Positions 35,914 through 45,204 of a stretch of DNA of 64,000 bases are shown here, piece by piece. Both the position numbers and the translations under genes were made by a program. The notes under the pieces are model-generated. The model was not told the DNA's origin, searched no databases, and saw only the letters and a list, made by a program, of their open reading frames with translations. Source of the DNA: JAHDHW01 sp965220465 (lineage in GTDB: Bacteria > Bacteroidota > Bacteroidia > Chitinophagales > Saprospiraceae); contig CBDCPZ010000022.1 of the NCBI GenBank assembly GCA_965220465.1, forward strand, positions 62,001 through 126,000. Direction: 5' to 3'. The number at the start of each line of letters is the position of its first letter. Within the stretch, counting starts at the first letter, position 1.

Positions 35914-36115
35914 CGCTTAATTCATAGTTTAAATCCACAAAATTTTCATTCACCGCAAACCGGCAATCTTTGAGTAGTCCGGCAGCATTTGGGTTTCGTT
36001 TTTCCAAAGCATCCACAACACCGGTAACTTTTTGGTTTCCGTTAAGTTCCAGGGCCACATTTCTACCAAAATGATCCGTCAAAGCTGCAAACAATTGTAC
36101 CTCTACTTTTTTCAT
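35870..36115 (-). CDS. moaD: Molybdopterin synthase sulfur-carrier subunit
   Basis: The 81-residue ubiquitin-like small subunit. It begins MKKVEVQLFAALTDHFG and ends in the required Gly-Gly (FIIPPSSGG), which is adenylated and then thiocarboxylated before giving its sulfur to the pterin. It forms a heterotetramer with MoaE, whose gene overlaps it by 44 bases. No other molybdenum-cofactor genes are visible within the window, so the remaining steps are encoded elsewhere. It is divergent from purD with only 68 bases between start codons. Confidence 0.93.
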   Translation of the reverse strand: MKKVEVQLFAALTDHFGRNVALELNGNQKVTGVVDALEKRNPNAAGLLKDCRFAVNENFVDLNYELSDGEKIFIIPPSSGG

Positions 36116-36162
36116 AATTCTAAATTACAAGATTCTTAGTACACCACAAAGGAATTCATTTT

Positions 36163-36170
36163 TATCTTTG
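36163..36170 (+). promoter_or_regulatory. Putative purD promoter -7 box (TATCTTTG)
   Basis: Full match to the Bacteroidota TAnnTTTG box, 13 bases before the purD start codon. Transcription would begin a few bases before, or nearly at, the ATG, giving a very short leader. No clear TTTG element at -33 was found. Confidence 0.55.
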
Positions 36171-36183
36171 CCACCAAAAAATT

Positions 36184-37452
36184 ATGAACATACTATTACT
36201 TGGCAGCGGAGGGCGAGAACATGCGCTCGCCTGGAATATGTCTAAAAGCTCAAAATGCACTCAACTTTTCATCGCTCCCGGTAATGCCGGTACTTCCTCT
36301 TGCGGAACAAATGTTGCCATAAATCCAACTGACTTCAAAAGCATCGAAGACTTCGTCCTTAAGAACAATATTCAAATGGTCGTTGTCGGACCAGAAGCTC
36401 CTTTGGTTTATGGGATTTATGACTATTTCAAAAATAATCAACAACTAAAATCAATTAATGTTGTCGGCCCGTCGAAGGAAGGCGCCAAGCTGGAAGGCAG
36501 TAAAGCTTATGCAAAAAAGTTTATGGCGGATCAAAATATTCCAACGGCTGGTTATCGCGAGTTTACTATCGAAAATTTGAAAGAAGGGCTCGATTATTTA
36601 AAAACGCAAACGCCGCCAATTGTTTTAAAAGCGGATGGCCTTGCAGCTGGAAAAGGAGTGCTCATCCTTCAAAGCATTGAAGAAGCTCAAACTGAGTTTA
36701 AAAAAATGCTGGAAGGCAAATTTGGAAACGCTGGAAGCCGCGTCGTTATTGAAGAATTCCTGGATGGAATTGAATTTTCTGTTTTTGTAGTGACCGATGG
36801 AAAAGATTACAAAATATTGCCAATCGCAAAAGATTATAAACGAATCGGAGAAGGAGATACAGGCCTGAACACCGGTGGTATGGGTGCCGTTTCGCCAGTG
36901 CTTTTTGTGGATAAAACAATCATGGAAAAAGTAGAGAATCGAGTCATAAAACCAACGATTACAGAACTCCAAAAACGTAAAATTGAATACAAAGGATTTA
37001 TTTTCCTTGGCTTAATCATGGTAAAAAATGAGCCTTTTGTGATCGAATACAACTGCCGGATGGGTGATCCCGAAACTGAAGTGGTGATTCCTCGTTTACA
37101 AAATGATTTGGTCGAAATCTTCCAATCATTGGGTAATGGAAAATTGAAAGATATTGAAATAAAAATTGACGAAAGAGCAGCTACCACGATCATGCTGGTT
37201 TCCGGAGGATATCCAGAAGCCTATGAAAAAGGAAAAGCAATCCACGGCATTTCCAAGGTAAAAGAAAGCATTGTTTTTCACGCCGGAACAAAGTCGAATA
37301 ACGGCCAAATCCTTACAAATGGCGGTCGTGTTATTGCTGTAACTTCGTATGGTAAAGATTTTCGGGAAGCATTAAAAATTTCTAATAAAAATGCTGCTTT
37401 GATAAACTTTGAAGGGAAATATTACCGAACAGATATTGGTTTCGATTTATAA
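36184..37452 (+). CDS. purD: Phosphoribosylamine-glycine ligase
   Basis: Second step of purine synthesis: joins glycine to 5-phosphoribosylamine with ATP to form GAR. The 422-residue protein has the GARS N-terminal domain (MNILLLGSGGREHALAW), an ATP-grasp middle with VLKADGLAAGKGVLIL and EEFLDGIEFSVFV, the signature RMGDPETEVVIPRLQND with catalytic metal ligands, and a C-terminal domain. Length is standard (about 420-430). It is divergent from the moaDE pair and is followed by murF-alr after 28 bases, so the two may be cotranscribed. Confidence 0.97.
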   Translation: MNILLLGSGGREHALAWNMSKSSKCTQLFIAPGNAGTSSCGTNVAINPTDFKSIEDFVLKNNIQMVVVGPEAPLVYGIYDYFKNNQQLKSINVVGPSKEGAKLEGSKAYAKKFMADQNIPTAGYREFTIENLKEGLDYLKTQTPPIVLKADGLAAGKGVLILQSIEEAQTEFKKMLEGKFGNAGSRVVIEEFLDGIEFSVFVVTDGKDYKILPIAKDYKRIGEGDTGLNTGGMGAVSPVLFVDKTIMEKVENRVIKPTITELQKRKIEYKGFIFLGLIMVKNEPFVIEYNCRMGDPETEVVIPRLQNDLVEIFQSLGNGKLKDIEIKIDERAATTIMLVSGGYPEAYEKGKAIHGISKVKESIVFHAGTKSNNGQILTNGGRVIAVTSYGKDFREALKISNKNAALINFEGKYYRTDIGFDL

Positions 37453-37480
37453 AAAATGAAAGCGGACGAGCAAAGTACAA

Positions 37481-39949
37481 ATGCATTACGCTATAAAAAA
37501 TATTTTGACGATAATAGAAGGACAATGGATAAACAAAACAATCCACGAAGCGACCATTGACCATATTCTATTTGATAGTCGAAAAATCATTTTTCCAAAA
37601 TCTGCACTGTTTTTTGCTTTCACCGGAATCCGCAGCGATGGTCACCAATATATTGAATCGCTGTATGAAGGAGGGGTCAGAAATTTCATCGTTTCGAAAA
37701 ATCTTTCACTCAAAAAATTTCCAGAAGCTAATTTTATAAAAGTTGCCGACACTTTAATGGCTTTGCAGCGATTGGCTACTTTTCACAGAAAACAATTCAA
37801 TTTAAAAACAATTGGAATTACGGGAAGTAACGGAAAGACAATCGTTAAAGAATGGATGTTCCAGCTCCTTCATGAAGATTTCAACATTGTTCGAAGTCCC
37901 AAAAGTTATAACTCTCAAATTGGAGTTCCACTATCAGTTTTGCAAATTGAACCGGAACATGAACTGGGTATTTTTGAAGCAGGAATTTCAACGATTGATG
38001 AGATGCAAAAACTTCAGCCAATCATCGATTGTGAAATTGGCATTTTCACAAATATCGGTCCTGCGCATGATGCCGGTTTTAACAATTTAAAAGAAAAGAT
38101 CAGCGAAAAGATCAGGCTTTTTAAAAACACAACCAACATTATTTATTGCAAAGACCAGGAAGCTTCGGCCAAACAAATTCAACAATTTAAAGATAAAAAC
38201 CTATTCTCCTGGTCCCGTCATTCTGATGCAACTTTGCGGATCATCAAAGAGGTTACTGCTCCACAGGGAAACACGATTATTGAAGCAAATTATCAATCTA
38301 ATCACACTTTTATTCAAATCCCTTTTACGGATTCTGCTTCGGTTGAAAACGCCATTCATTGTTGGGCAACGTTGCTGCTTTTAGGATTTGATCCTTCCAT
38401 TATCAGTCAAAAAATGATGTGCCTTGAGCCGGTTGCTATGCGGCTGGAACTCAAAGAAGGAATTAACAATTGTACGATCGTCAACGACAGTTACAATTCT
38501 GATCTCGCTTCTTTAAATATTGCGCTTGATTTTTTAGTCCAACAAGAGCGGTATACCAACCGGGTGATTATTCTTTCAGATATTTTGCAAACCGGAAAAG
38601 ATCTAATAAAGCTTTATTCAAAAGTGGCTCATTTGCTTTCCGAAAAGAAAATCAGCAAAATGATTGGAATCGGATCAGAAATTCCAATCATCGAAAAGTA
38701 TCTTCCGAAATCTATTTCTGCACAGTTTTATAAAGACACTTTTAATTTTCTAAGCCATTTCAACCCAGATGTTTTTGAGAAACAAATCATCCTTTTAAAA
38801 GGAGCACGTCAGTTTGAATTTGAAAAAATAGCGAACCGGCTCGCACAAAAAAATCATAAAACGGTCCTGGAAATTGACCTTAATGCGCTTGTTCACAATT
38901 TGAACGTGTACAGCCAACTTTTAAAGCCGGATACCAAAATGATGATTATGGTTAAAGCAGCGGCTTATGGAAGCGGAAGCTCGGAAGTCGCTCGTTTGCT
39001 GGAGTTTCAAAAAGTGGATTATCTGGCGGTGGCTTATGCTGACGAAGGCGTTCAATTGCGAAAAGCGGGAATTCAATTGCCAATAATGGTCTTAAATCCT
39101 GAGGAAGCCACCTTTGATAGTTTGCTTCGTTACAAACTCGAACCGGAAATTTATAGTCTTTCATTGTTTAATCAACTGGTTCAATATTTATCAATTGATC
39201 AAAAAATATCCGTTCATTTAAAGCTTGACACAGGAATGCGGCGTCTTGGATTCGAAGAAAAGGACATTGTTGATTTGTGTTCGTTTTTAAAAGGCAATCC
39301 AAAAATTTACGTAAAATCTATTTTCTCTCATCTTGCTGCCAGCGAAAATCCAGCGCATGATGATTTTACAAAAAAGCAAGCTGAAAAATTTTTAACCTTC
39401 TATGATAAAATAGCAACCACTTTGGGGTACCAACCGATAAGACACTTGCTCAACTCCAACGGAATTGTCCGTTTTCCACAATACCAGTGGGAGATGGTGC
39501 GTCTGGGCATTGGACTTTATGGAATTGACGACAGCGCAATTATTCAAAGGCAATTAGAGCGTGTTCATACTTTAAAAGCGACCATTTCTCAAATCAGAGA
39601 AGTACAGGCAGGCACAACAATTGGATACGGCCGAAGTGGAAAAATTGACGAAACCAAAAGAATTGCAACCATCAGTATCGGTTATGCTGATGGTTTTTTA
39701 AGAAACGCCGGTAATGGAAATTACAAAGTTTTAATCCGCGGAAAGCAAGCTTCGACAATTGGAAATATTTGCATGGACATGACGATGGTTGACCTCAGCA
39801 ATATTCCTGAAGCAGGGGAGGATGATGAAGTAATTATTTTTGGAAAAAATTTGCCGGTTGAAGAACTTGCTAACTGTATGGAGACGATTCCATACGAAGT
39901 TTTCACCAATCTTTCTGAGCGAATAAAAAGAATCTATTTTCAAGATTAA
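37481..39949 (+). CDS. murF-alr: Bifunctional MurF - alanine racemase
   Basis: An 822-residue fusion known from Bacteroidota. Residues 1-450 are MurF (UDP-MurNAc-tripeptide:D-Ala-D-Ala ligase), with the P-loop GSNGKT at 115-120 and the later segment IVNDSYNSDLASL of the C-terminal domain. Residues from about 457 are a PLP-dependent alanine racemase: catalytic Lys 492 in MIMVKAAAYG, the lower-half motif LHLKLDTGMRRLGF, and catalytic Tyr 716 in TTIGYGRSG. Linking the two would let D-Ala production and its incorporation occur in one protein. MurF also requires D-Ala-D-Ala, made by a separate Ddl. The gene lies 28 bases after purD. Confidence 0.96.
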   Translation: MHYAIKNILTIIEGQWINKTIHEATIDHILFDSRKIIFPKSALFFAFTGIRSDGHQYIESLYEGGVRNFIVSKNLSLKKFPEANFIKVADTLMALQRLATFHRKQFNLKTIGITGSNGKTIVKEWMFQLLHEDFNIVRSPKSYNSQIGVPLSVLQIEPEHELGIFEAGISTIDEMQKLQPIIDCEIGIFTNIGPAHDAGFNNLKEKISEKIRLFKNTTNIIYCKDQEASAKQIQQFKDKNLFSWSRHSDATLRIIKEVTAPQGNTIIEANYQSNHTFIQIPFTDSASVENAIHCWATLLLLGFDPSIISQKMMCLEPVAMRLELKEGINNCTIVNDSYNSDLASLNIALDFLVQQERYTNRVIILSDILQTGKDLIKLYSKVAHLLSEKKISKMIGIGSEIPIIEKYLPKSISAQFYKDTFNFLSHFNPDVFEKQIILLKGARQFEFEKIANRLAQKNHKTVLEIDLNALVHNLNVYSQLLKPDTKMMIMVKAAAYGSGSSEVARLLEFQKVDYLAVAYADEGVQLRKAGIQLPIMVLNPEEATFDSLLRYKLEPEIYSLSLFNQLVQYLSIDQKISVHLKLDTGMRRLGFEEKDIVDLCSFLKGNPKIYVKSIFSHLAASENPAHDDFTKKQAEKFLTFYDKIATTLGYQPIRHLLNSNGIVRFPQYQWEMVRLGIGLYGIDDSAIIQRQLERVHTLKATISQIREVQAGTTIGYGRSGKIDETKRIATISIGYADGFLRNAGNGNYKVLIRGKQASTIGNICMDMTMVDLSNIPEAGEDDEVIIFGKNLPVEELANCMETIPYEVFTNLSERIKRIYFQD

Positions 39950-40016
39950 AAACGCTAAGGACATGCAAAAAAAATTATTATATTGTGCCAATTCTTAACC
40001 CTTATAATAAAACAAT

Positions 40017-40541
40017 ATGAAAAAAATAACACTTGTAATGGCTCTGGCAGTTATGTTTTGTCTTAATACGAATAAATTAAACGCACAAGCCTACGAACAA
40101 GGCTCAATGGTCTTAAACCTGGGTGTCGGTTTTGGCGGATATCTTGCATCTGGAGTTGGCGTAAGTGGTTCTTTTGAGGTAGGAATTTGGCCAACCGGCG
40201 ATTTTGGTATTATTGGTTTGGGTGCAGCAACCGGTTATGTATTTTCCAGTGGGATACTTGGGGTGAATAATGTTAATTATACCGAGTTTTCCGTAGGTCC
40301 CAGAGGCACCTACCATTTTACAATTATCCCTGTAGAAAATTTAGACGTTTATGCTGCTGTTCAGGTTTTATATGTTTTTCAAACTACAAACTACAAAACT
40401 GGTGGAAAGAACACTAATACGAAAATATACCCCGGCGGAATTGCCGGTGCTCGTTATTTTTTCAGCGACTTTTTTGGTGTCTTCGCAGAGCTTGGATATG
40501 GCGTAACTTATGTTGCCGGCGGAATTGCGTTGAAATTTTAA
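40017..40541 (+). CDS. Small exported, outer-membrane beta-barrel-like protein
   Basis: A 174-residue protein with signal MKKITLVMALAVMFCLNTNKLNAQ. The mature part is Gly-rich with alternating hydrophobic and polar residues in short strands (MVLNLGVGFGGYLASG, GVSGSFEVGIWPTG, GLGAATGYVF, FAELGYGVTYVAGG) and ends in an aromatic residue (ALKF), all suggesting an outer-membrane barrel of the small OmpA/OmpW-like size class. No family was recognised. A good terminator follows. Confidence 0.7.
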   Translation: MKKITLVMALAVMFCLNTNKLNAQAYEQGSMVLNLGVGFGGYLASGVGVSGSFEVGIWPTGDFGIIGLGAATGYVFSSGILGVNNVNYTEFSVGPRGTYHFTIIPVENLDVYAAVQVLYVFQTTNYKTGGKNTNTKIYPGGIAGARYFFSDFFGVFAELGYGVTYVAGGIALKF

Positions 40542-40565
40542 TACTCCAGCACAAGCTTACAACTT

Positions 40566-40610
40566 AGGCTGTTTTACCCATTATCTGAGTAAAACAGTCT
40601 CGTTTTTTTT
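40566..40610 (+). terminator. Terminator after small outer-membrane-type gene
   Basis: Stem GCTGTTTTAC (40568-40577) pairs with GTAAAACAGT (40589-40598), with one wobble, followed by CTCGTTTTTTTT. Confidence 0.85.
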
Positions 40611-40737
40611 CTTTCAATTCCTATAAAATCCTCACTCCTTTAAAATATAACACACGCCAAACTCTTAACTATTTGTTAATAATTTTCATTTTCTCGAAAA
40701 TGGCTGCTTAAGTCCATCTCTTAAAGCTGAAATTTGC

Positions 40738-40745
40738 TAATTTTG
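40738..40745 (+). promoter_or_regulatory. Putative promoter -7 box (TAATTTTG) of the SurA-like gene group
   Basis: Full match to TAnnTTTG, 57 bases before the start codon at 40802. No clear TTTG at -33 was found. Confidence 0.45.
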
Positions 40746-40801
40746 CGGTGCCTTTAGAAAATGGCTAAATTTTTTAAATATTAAAATCAAATATAAAAGT
40801 A

Positions 40802-42796
40802 ATGGTTAAGCAAATTATTGCTCTTCTTGTAATTGTAATTGTACTTCCGGCTTTTGTTTACAGCCAGGGAGATCCTGTGCTTTTTAGGGTCAATGAAAAG
40901 CCTGTTCATTTATCTGAGTTCAATTATATCTACTCAAAAACAAATGGAGACAAAGCAGACTATTCTCAGGAATCGTTAGACGAATACCTTGAGTTGTATC
41001 AAAATTTCAAACTAAAAGTAGAACGTGCGCGAGGAATGCAGTTGGACACTATTAGTTCGCTTCAAAGAGAGCTTGCGGGATACCGGCGCCAACTGGCCAA
41101 TTCTTACCTTGTCGATAAAGAAGTAACAGACCGCCTTGTTCAGGAAGCATACGAACGAAGTCTGAAAGATGTTGACATAAGCCACATCATGATCCTGCTG
41201 ACCCCTAATGCGAGTGACAAAGAGGTAGCAATTGCAGAGCAAAAAATCATGAATATTCAAAAGAAGCTTAAAGCTGGCGAATCTTTTGAAAATTTAGCAA
41301 CGCAGTTTTCTGAAGATAAAAACACAAAAGAAAATGGCGGCGCACTTGGCTATTTCACTGCTTTGTTTCCTGATGGTTTTTACGAATTAGAGTCTGCAGC
41401 ATATAGTACACCCGAAGGCCAGGTTTCGGAGATGGTCAGAACTGTCGCTGGATTACATTTGGTAAAAGTAAACCAAATAAGAGATTCACGTGGTGAAATG
41501 GAGGTTGCTCATATCCTAGTTAGAAATGATGCCAAGGGGCAAGACAGCACTTCTCAAAAAGCAAAAATTGATAGCCTTTATCAATTACTTCGGGCAGGCA
41601 ACCCATTTGAAGAAGTTGCGAAACAATCTTCAGAAGATAAAAGAACTGCCCAGAAAGGTGGATACATTGGTTTTATCGGAATCAGACAAGTAAGCAAAGA
41701 TTTTGAAGATGCTGCCTTCGCTATTAAAAAGGATCATGGAATATCGGAACCTGTTGAAAGTTCGATTGGCTGGCATATTATCAAAAGGATCAGCAAAAAG
41801 GCGATTGATCCGGAAGATATTGCCAAAAGGCGCATTCAAACAAAAATGCAGGAAAACAAAAAGAAGTCTAAAACTCCTAAATATAATCGGTTGAACAATG
41901 CAGAGCAAAGTATGCTCAACCGCATTAAAAAAGAAGGCAATTTTACTGAAAACACTCAGTTCGTTGCTAATTTTATCGAAAGCCTTGATTCTTCATTTGT
42001 TACCTATAAATGGAAAGCTCCGGAAGACAAGCCCAGTGATGTTATTTTCACCCTTGGGACGGAGTATAAAGCTACTCTTGTTGAGTTTCAGGATTTTTGC
42101 CAACGCAATTCAAAACGAATGCGGATGGGAAATAAAATGGAAACCGAGGCCTTAGTCTATTTATTGTATGATGAGTTTGTCGATGAAAATTGTATGAAAT
42201 TCGAGGAATCGCAGCTCGATGTAAAATACCCGGAATTCAAATCTTTGATGAGAGAATACGAAGAAGGCATTCTTCTTTTTGAAGCAACGAAAATTCTCGT
42301 TTGGGATAAAGCTTCTCAGGACTCAACTGGTTTAGCTGAATTTTATAATTCTCGAAAAAATAATTATCAATGGAATGAACGAGCTGTTGCAAGTTATTAT
42401 ACCTTGAAAGCGGAGCATGAAGAATTGATGGATAAAATTCAAAAAGAGGCAAAGAAAAAAACAGCAGCAGAAGTGCTCGAAAAATTCAATAATGAAGAAA
42501 CGGTGCTCACTGTTCAGGAAAAAGTTTTTGAAAAGGACAAATCCACTTTCCCCAATAACTTATCCTGGGCTGCTGAAGCTATTTCAGAAGTAGAAGTCAA
42601 CAAACGAAATAAAGCTCAAAGCTTTTACAAAATTGAAAAAATCCTTCCTCCTTCAGAAAAAACATTGAAAGAAGCACGTGGATATGTAATTGCAGATTAT
42701 CAGGACTACCTTGATAAAAAATGGTTGGAAGAATTGAAGAAAGAATATGTAGTTGAAGTAAATCAGGCAGTTTTTGAAAGTCTTATAAAAAAATAA
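40802..42796 (+). CDS. Parvulin-type peptidyl-prolyl isomerase, SurA/PrsA-like, two PpiC domains
   Basis: A 664-residue exported protein with signal MVKQIIALLVIVIVLPAFVYSQG. Two parvulin (PpiC) domains occur in tandem: about residues 120-225 (DVDISHIMILLTPNASD ... GGALGYFTALFPDGF ... GLHLVKVNQIRDSRG) and about 230-335 (EVAHILVRNDAKG ... GGYIGFIGIRQVSKDFED ... GWHIIKRI). The N-terminus and long C-terminus are helical. Such proteins act as periplasmic chaperones for outer-membrane barrels and exported proteins. It is the first of three similar genes and probably forms an operon with them. Whether the PPIase sites are active is not certain. Confidence 0.9.
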   Translation: MVKQIIALLVIVIVLPAFVYSQGDPVLFRVNEKPVHLSEFNYIYSKTNGDKADYSQESLDEYLELYQNFKLKVERARGMQLDTISSLQRELAGYRRQLANSYLVDKEVTDRLVQEAYERSLKDVDISHIMILLTPNASDKEVAIAEQKIMNIQKKLKAGESFENLATQFSEDKNTKENGGALGYFTALFPDGFYELESAAYSTPEGQVSEMVRTVAGLHLVKVNQIRDSRGEMEVAHILVRNDAKGQDSTSQKAKIDSLYQLLRAGNPFEEVAKQSSEDKRTAQKGGYIGFIGIRQVSKDFEDAAFAIKKDHGISEPVESSIGWHIIKRISKKAIDPEDIAKRRIQTKMQENKKKSKTPKYNRLNNAEQSMLNRIKKEGNFTENTQFVANFIESLDSSFVTYKWKAPEDKPSDVIFTLGTEYKATLVEFQDFCQRNSKRMRMGNKMETEALVYLLYDEFVDENCMKFEESQLDVKYPEFKSLMREYEEGILLFEATKILVWDKASQDSTGLAEFYNSRKNNYQWNERAVASYYTLKAEHEELMDKIQKEAKKKTAAEVLEKFNNEETVLTVQEKVFEKDKSTFPNNLSWAAEAISEVEVNKRNKAQSFYKIEKILPPSEKTLKEARGYVIADYQDYLDKKWLEELKKEYVVEVNQAVFESLIKK

Positions 42797-42862
42797 CGCC
42801 TCTTTTTAATACAACTATTTTCATCATTGCTTAGCTCTTTTCATTAGGTTTAATGGATAAAC

Positions 42863-43729
42863 ATGATAATAAACGCAAAGCATATTTATGTTTTCATTGT
42901 GTCACTTATTTTAACGGCAGGTGCTTGTAAACCAGCCGACCCGTCTATCGACGAAAACGATCACCTGCTGGCTCAAGCTTATAGTAAATCACTTTATCTT
43001 TCTGAATTGGCAGGAATGGTCCCCGAAAATAGTAGCCCGGAAGATAGCTTGTTGATTGTAAATGCTTATGTCGAAAAGTGGGTCCGCGAAAATTTATTGA
43101 TGCATGAAGCTGAAAAAAATGTACCCCGTGGATTAAATATTGACGAATTAGTACGGGATTACCGTGCTTCCTTAATTCGACACAATTATGAAAAATTATT
43201 GGTTGAGTTACAGCTTGATTCTATCATAACTGCTAATGAACTCAACACTTATTATGAAGAAAAAAAAGACCAATACCGTCTTAAAAACATGATTCTTCGT
43301 TGTTACTTAATAAAAGTTCCTCGGGATATTGAGGACCTTTCCACCCTACAAAAATTGTGGAATAGCAAGGACAAGGAAGATTACAAAATGCTCGTCGATT
43401 TTTGTAGTGGCAATGCAAGCGTTTATTTATTGAATGACAGCATTTGGTATGATTTACCTGACATTTCATTTCATCTTCCAAATGATTATTTAAACTCATC
43501 AAATGCCCATTCGAATAGGGAATACAATACTTCAGATGATAAATTCAGGTATTTCCTCAGGATTTTTGAAACGAATGCAGAAAACGAAATTCCTCCTTTA
43601 TCATACATTGAAGATCAGGCTACTAAAGTGATTCTTCACAAACGGAAAATTAAATTGCTGGAAGAAAAAAAAGAAGAAATGTATGAAAGAGAATTGAGGC
43701 GAAACAATGTGAAAATCTATACTCAGTAA
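42863..43729 (+). CDS. SurA-N-like lipoprotein without recognised PPIase domain
   Basis: A 288-residue lipoprotein (MIINAKHIYVFIVSLILTAGAC, Cys at 22). The mature part resembles the helical N-terminal chaperone domain of SurA and neighbours, with the segment SLLIVNAYVEKWVRENLLMHEAEKN and the long helix RDYRASLIRHNYEKLLVELQLDS. No clear PpiC domain was seen, although the region RLKNMILRCYLIKVPRDIE is where one could begin. It lies between two PPIase genes (66 and 44 bases away), suggesting a third chaperone of the same set. Confidence 0.7.
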   Translation: MIINAKHIYVFIVSLILTAGACKPADPSIDENDHLLAQAYSKSLYLSELAGMVPENSSPEDSLLIVNAYVEKWVRENLLMHEAEKNVPRGLNIDELVRDYRASLIRHNYEKLLVELQLDSIITANELNTYYEEKKDQYRLKNMILRCYLIKVPRDIEDLSTLQKLWNSKDKEDYKMLVDFCSGNASVYLLNDSIWYDLPDISFHLPNDYLNSSNAHSNREYNTSDDKFRYFLRIFETNAENEIPPLSYIEDQATKVILHKRKIKLLEEKKEEMYERELRRNNVKIYTQ

Positions 43730-43773
43730 GAGATGGTTTTGCGTTTTAAAAACAAGAATAATTTCTAAATTAT

Positions 43774-45135
43774 ATGAAAAAACTAATTTATTCCCTCGTG
43801 ATTTTAACCTTGCCATTGCTTGCAAGTGCTCAAAACAGAGCGGTTATTGACAAAATTGTAGCAACTATTGGCAATGAGCTCGTTTTGTTGTCTGATGTTG
43901 AAGAACAATACGATCTGCTTGAAAAGCAGCAGGGAGCCCTCGAGAAAGATTTTAGATGCATTATTTTGGAAAATTTACTCGCTGAAAAATTACTCCTCAA
44001 TCAGGCTAAGTTAGATAGTATCGAAGTTACTCCCGAAGAAGTGGAGGCTCAATTACAAGCTCGGATCGACCAGATTCTTGCTTATATGAACAACGATATT
44101 CAGCAGTTTGAAGACTATTATGGCCAATCAGTGTCTGAAATAAAAGAATCCTTTCGGCAAGATCTTGAAAATCAATTACTCGTTCAAAGAATGCGTCAGA
44201 AGATTGTCTCTGAAGTATCTGTAACGCCTTCAGAAGTAAAGGACTTTTTCTACAAAATCGAACCGGATAGCTTACCCTATTTTAATTCGGAAGTTGAAAT
44301 CGGAGAAATCGTTTACAACCCAAAAGTCAACGAAGTAGAAAAAGAACTTGCACGAACCAAACTCGAAAATATCAGGACTCAAATTTTAGAAGATAGCGTA
44401 GATTTTGCTGAGCTTGCAAAAATGTATTCAAATGATCCCGGCTCAGGTCGAATCGGCGGAGATTTAGGAATGCAACGACGAGGAACTTTCGTGCCAGAGT
44501 TTGAAGCAGCAGCTTATAATCTGGCAAAGGGAGAAGTTTCAGAAGTAGTTGAAACCGAGTTTGGCTTTCACCTTATTCAACTTATAGATCGAAGGGGAAA
44601 CAATATTCATTGTCGTCATATTTTGATCCGACCTGAAATCACTCAAGCCGACCTTGATCTTGCTGTTGAAACGCTCAATAAAGTAAGAATACAACTTCAA
44701 AAAGATTCTATATCATTTTCGTATGCAGTAAAGACGTATTCGGATAAAAATATTCCAAGTTATAATAACGATGGTGATATGCAAAATCCAAAATCAGGGA
44801 AGACCGTTTTTGAGACCGGCGATCTTGAACCAGAGATTTATTTTACAATTGATACCATGGAAGTTGGAGAAATTTCGGCACCGTTTAAATTTCTCAACGC
44901 TTCCGGAGAGGTCGCTTATCGGTTGGTCTATTTAAAATCGCGCACTTCTCCTCACAAAGCCAATCTTCAGTTAGATTATTCAAAAATCAAAACGGCTGCC
45001 ACTGAACAGAAAACAAATCAGATAATCACGACCTGGGTTTATAAAAAAATGGGCTCTACTTTTATTGAAATTGATAACATGTATCATTCCTGTGAAGTGC
45101 TGGAAAAATGGCTGGCCAAAGAAGATAAACCTTAA
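43774..45135 (+). CDS. SurA-family periplasmic peptidyl-prolyl isomerase
   Basis: A 453-residue exported protein with signal MKKLIYSLVILTLPLLASAQ. The N-terminal SurA chaperone domain includes VIDKIVATIGNELVLLSDVEEQ and a helix reaching about residue 155. Two parvulin domains follow, near 170-275 (EVEIGEIVYNPKVNE ... GGDLGMQRRGTFVPEFE ... FGFHLIQLIDRRG) and 280-390 (NIHCRHILIRPEITQAD ...). The arrangement is that of SurA of Gram-negative bacteria, the main chaperone for outer-membrane barrel proteins. Last gene of the three-gene group, followed by a strong terminator. Confidence 0.9.
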   Translation: MKKLIYSLVILTLPLLASAQNRAVIDKIVATIGNELVLLSDVEEQYDLLEKQQGALEKDFRCIILENLLAEKLLLNQAKLDSIEVTPEEVEAQLQARIDQILAYMNNDIQQFEDYYGQSVSEIKESFRQDLENQLLVQRMRQKIVSEVSVTPSEVKDFFYKIEPDSLPYFNSEVEIGEIVYNPKVNEVEKELARTKLENIRTQILEDSVDFAELAKMYSNDPGSGRIGGDLGMQRRGTFVPEFEAAAYNLAKGEVSEVVETEFGFHLIQLIDRRGNNIHCRHILIRPEITQADLDLAVETLNKVRIQLQKDSISFSYAVKTYSDKNIPSYNNDGDMQNPKSGKTVFETGDLEPEIYFTIDTMEVGEISAPFKFLNASGEVAYRLVYLKSRTSPHKANLQLDYSKIKTAATEQKTNQIITTWVYKKMGSTFIEIDNMYHSCEVLEKWLAKEDKP

Positions 45136-45152
45136 AATTCTATAATAAATCA

Positions 45153-45190
45153 AAAAAACGGAGATACATTTAATGCATCTCCGTTTTTTT
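45153..45190. terminator. Bidirectional terminator
   Basis: Stem AAAAACGGAGAT/ATCTCCGTTTTTTT with a short loop (near ACATTTAATGC). It lies between the SurA gene and the convergent Lys/Glu-rich gene, with A and T runs on either side. Confidence 0.92.
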
Positions 45191-45204
45191 TAATCCTTTT
45201 ATCC

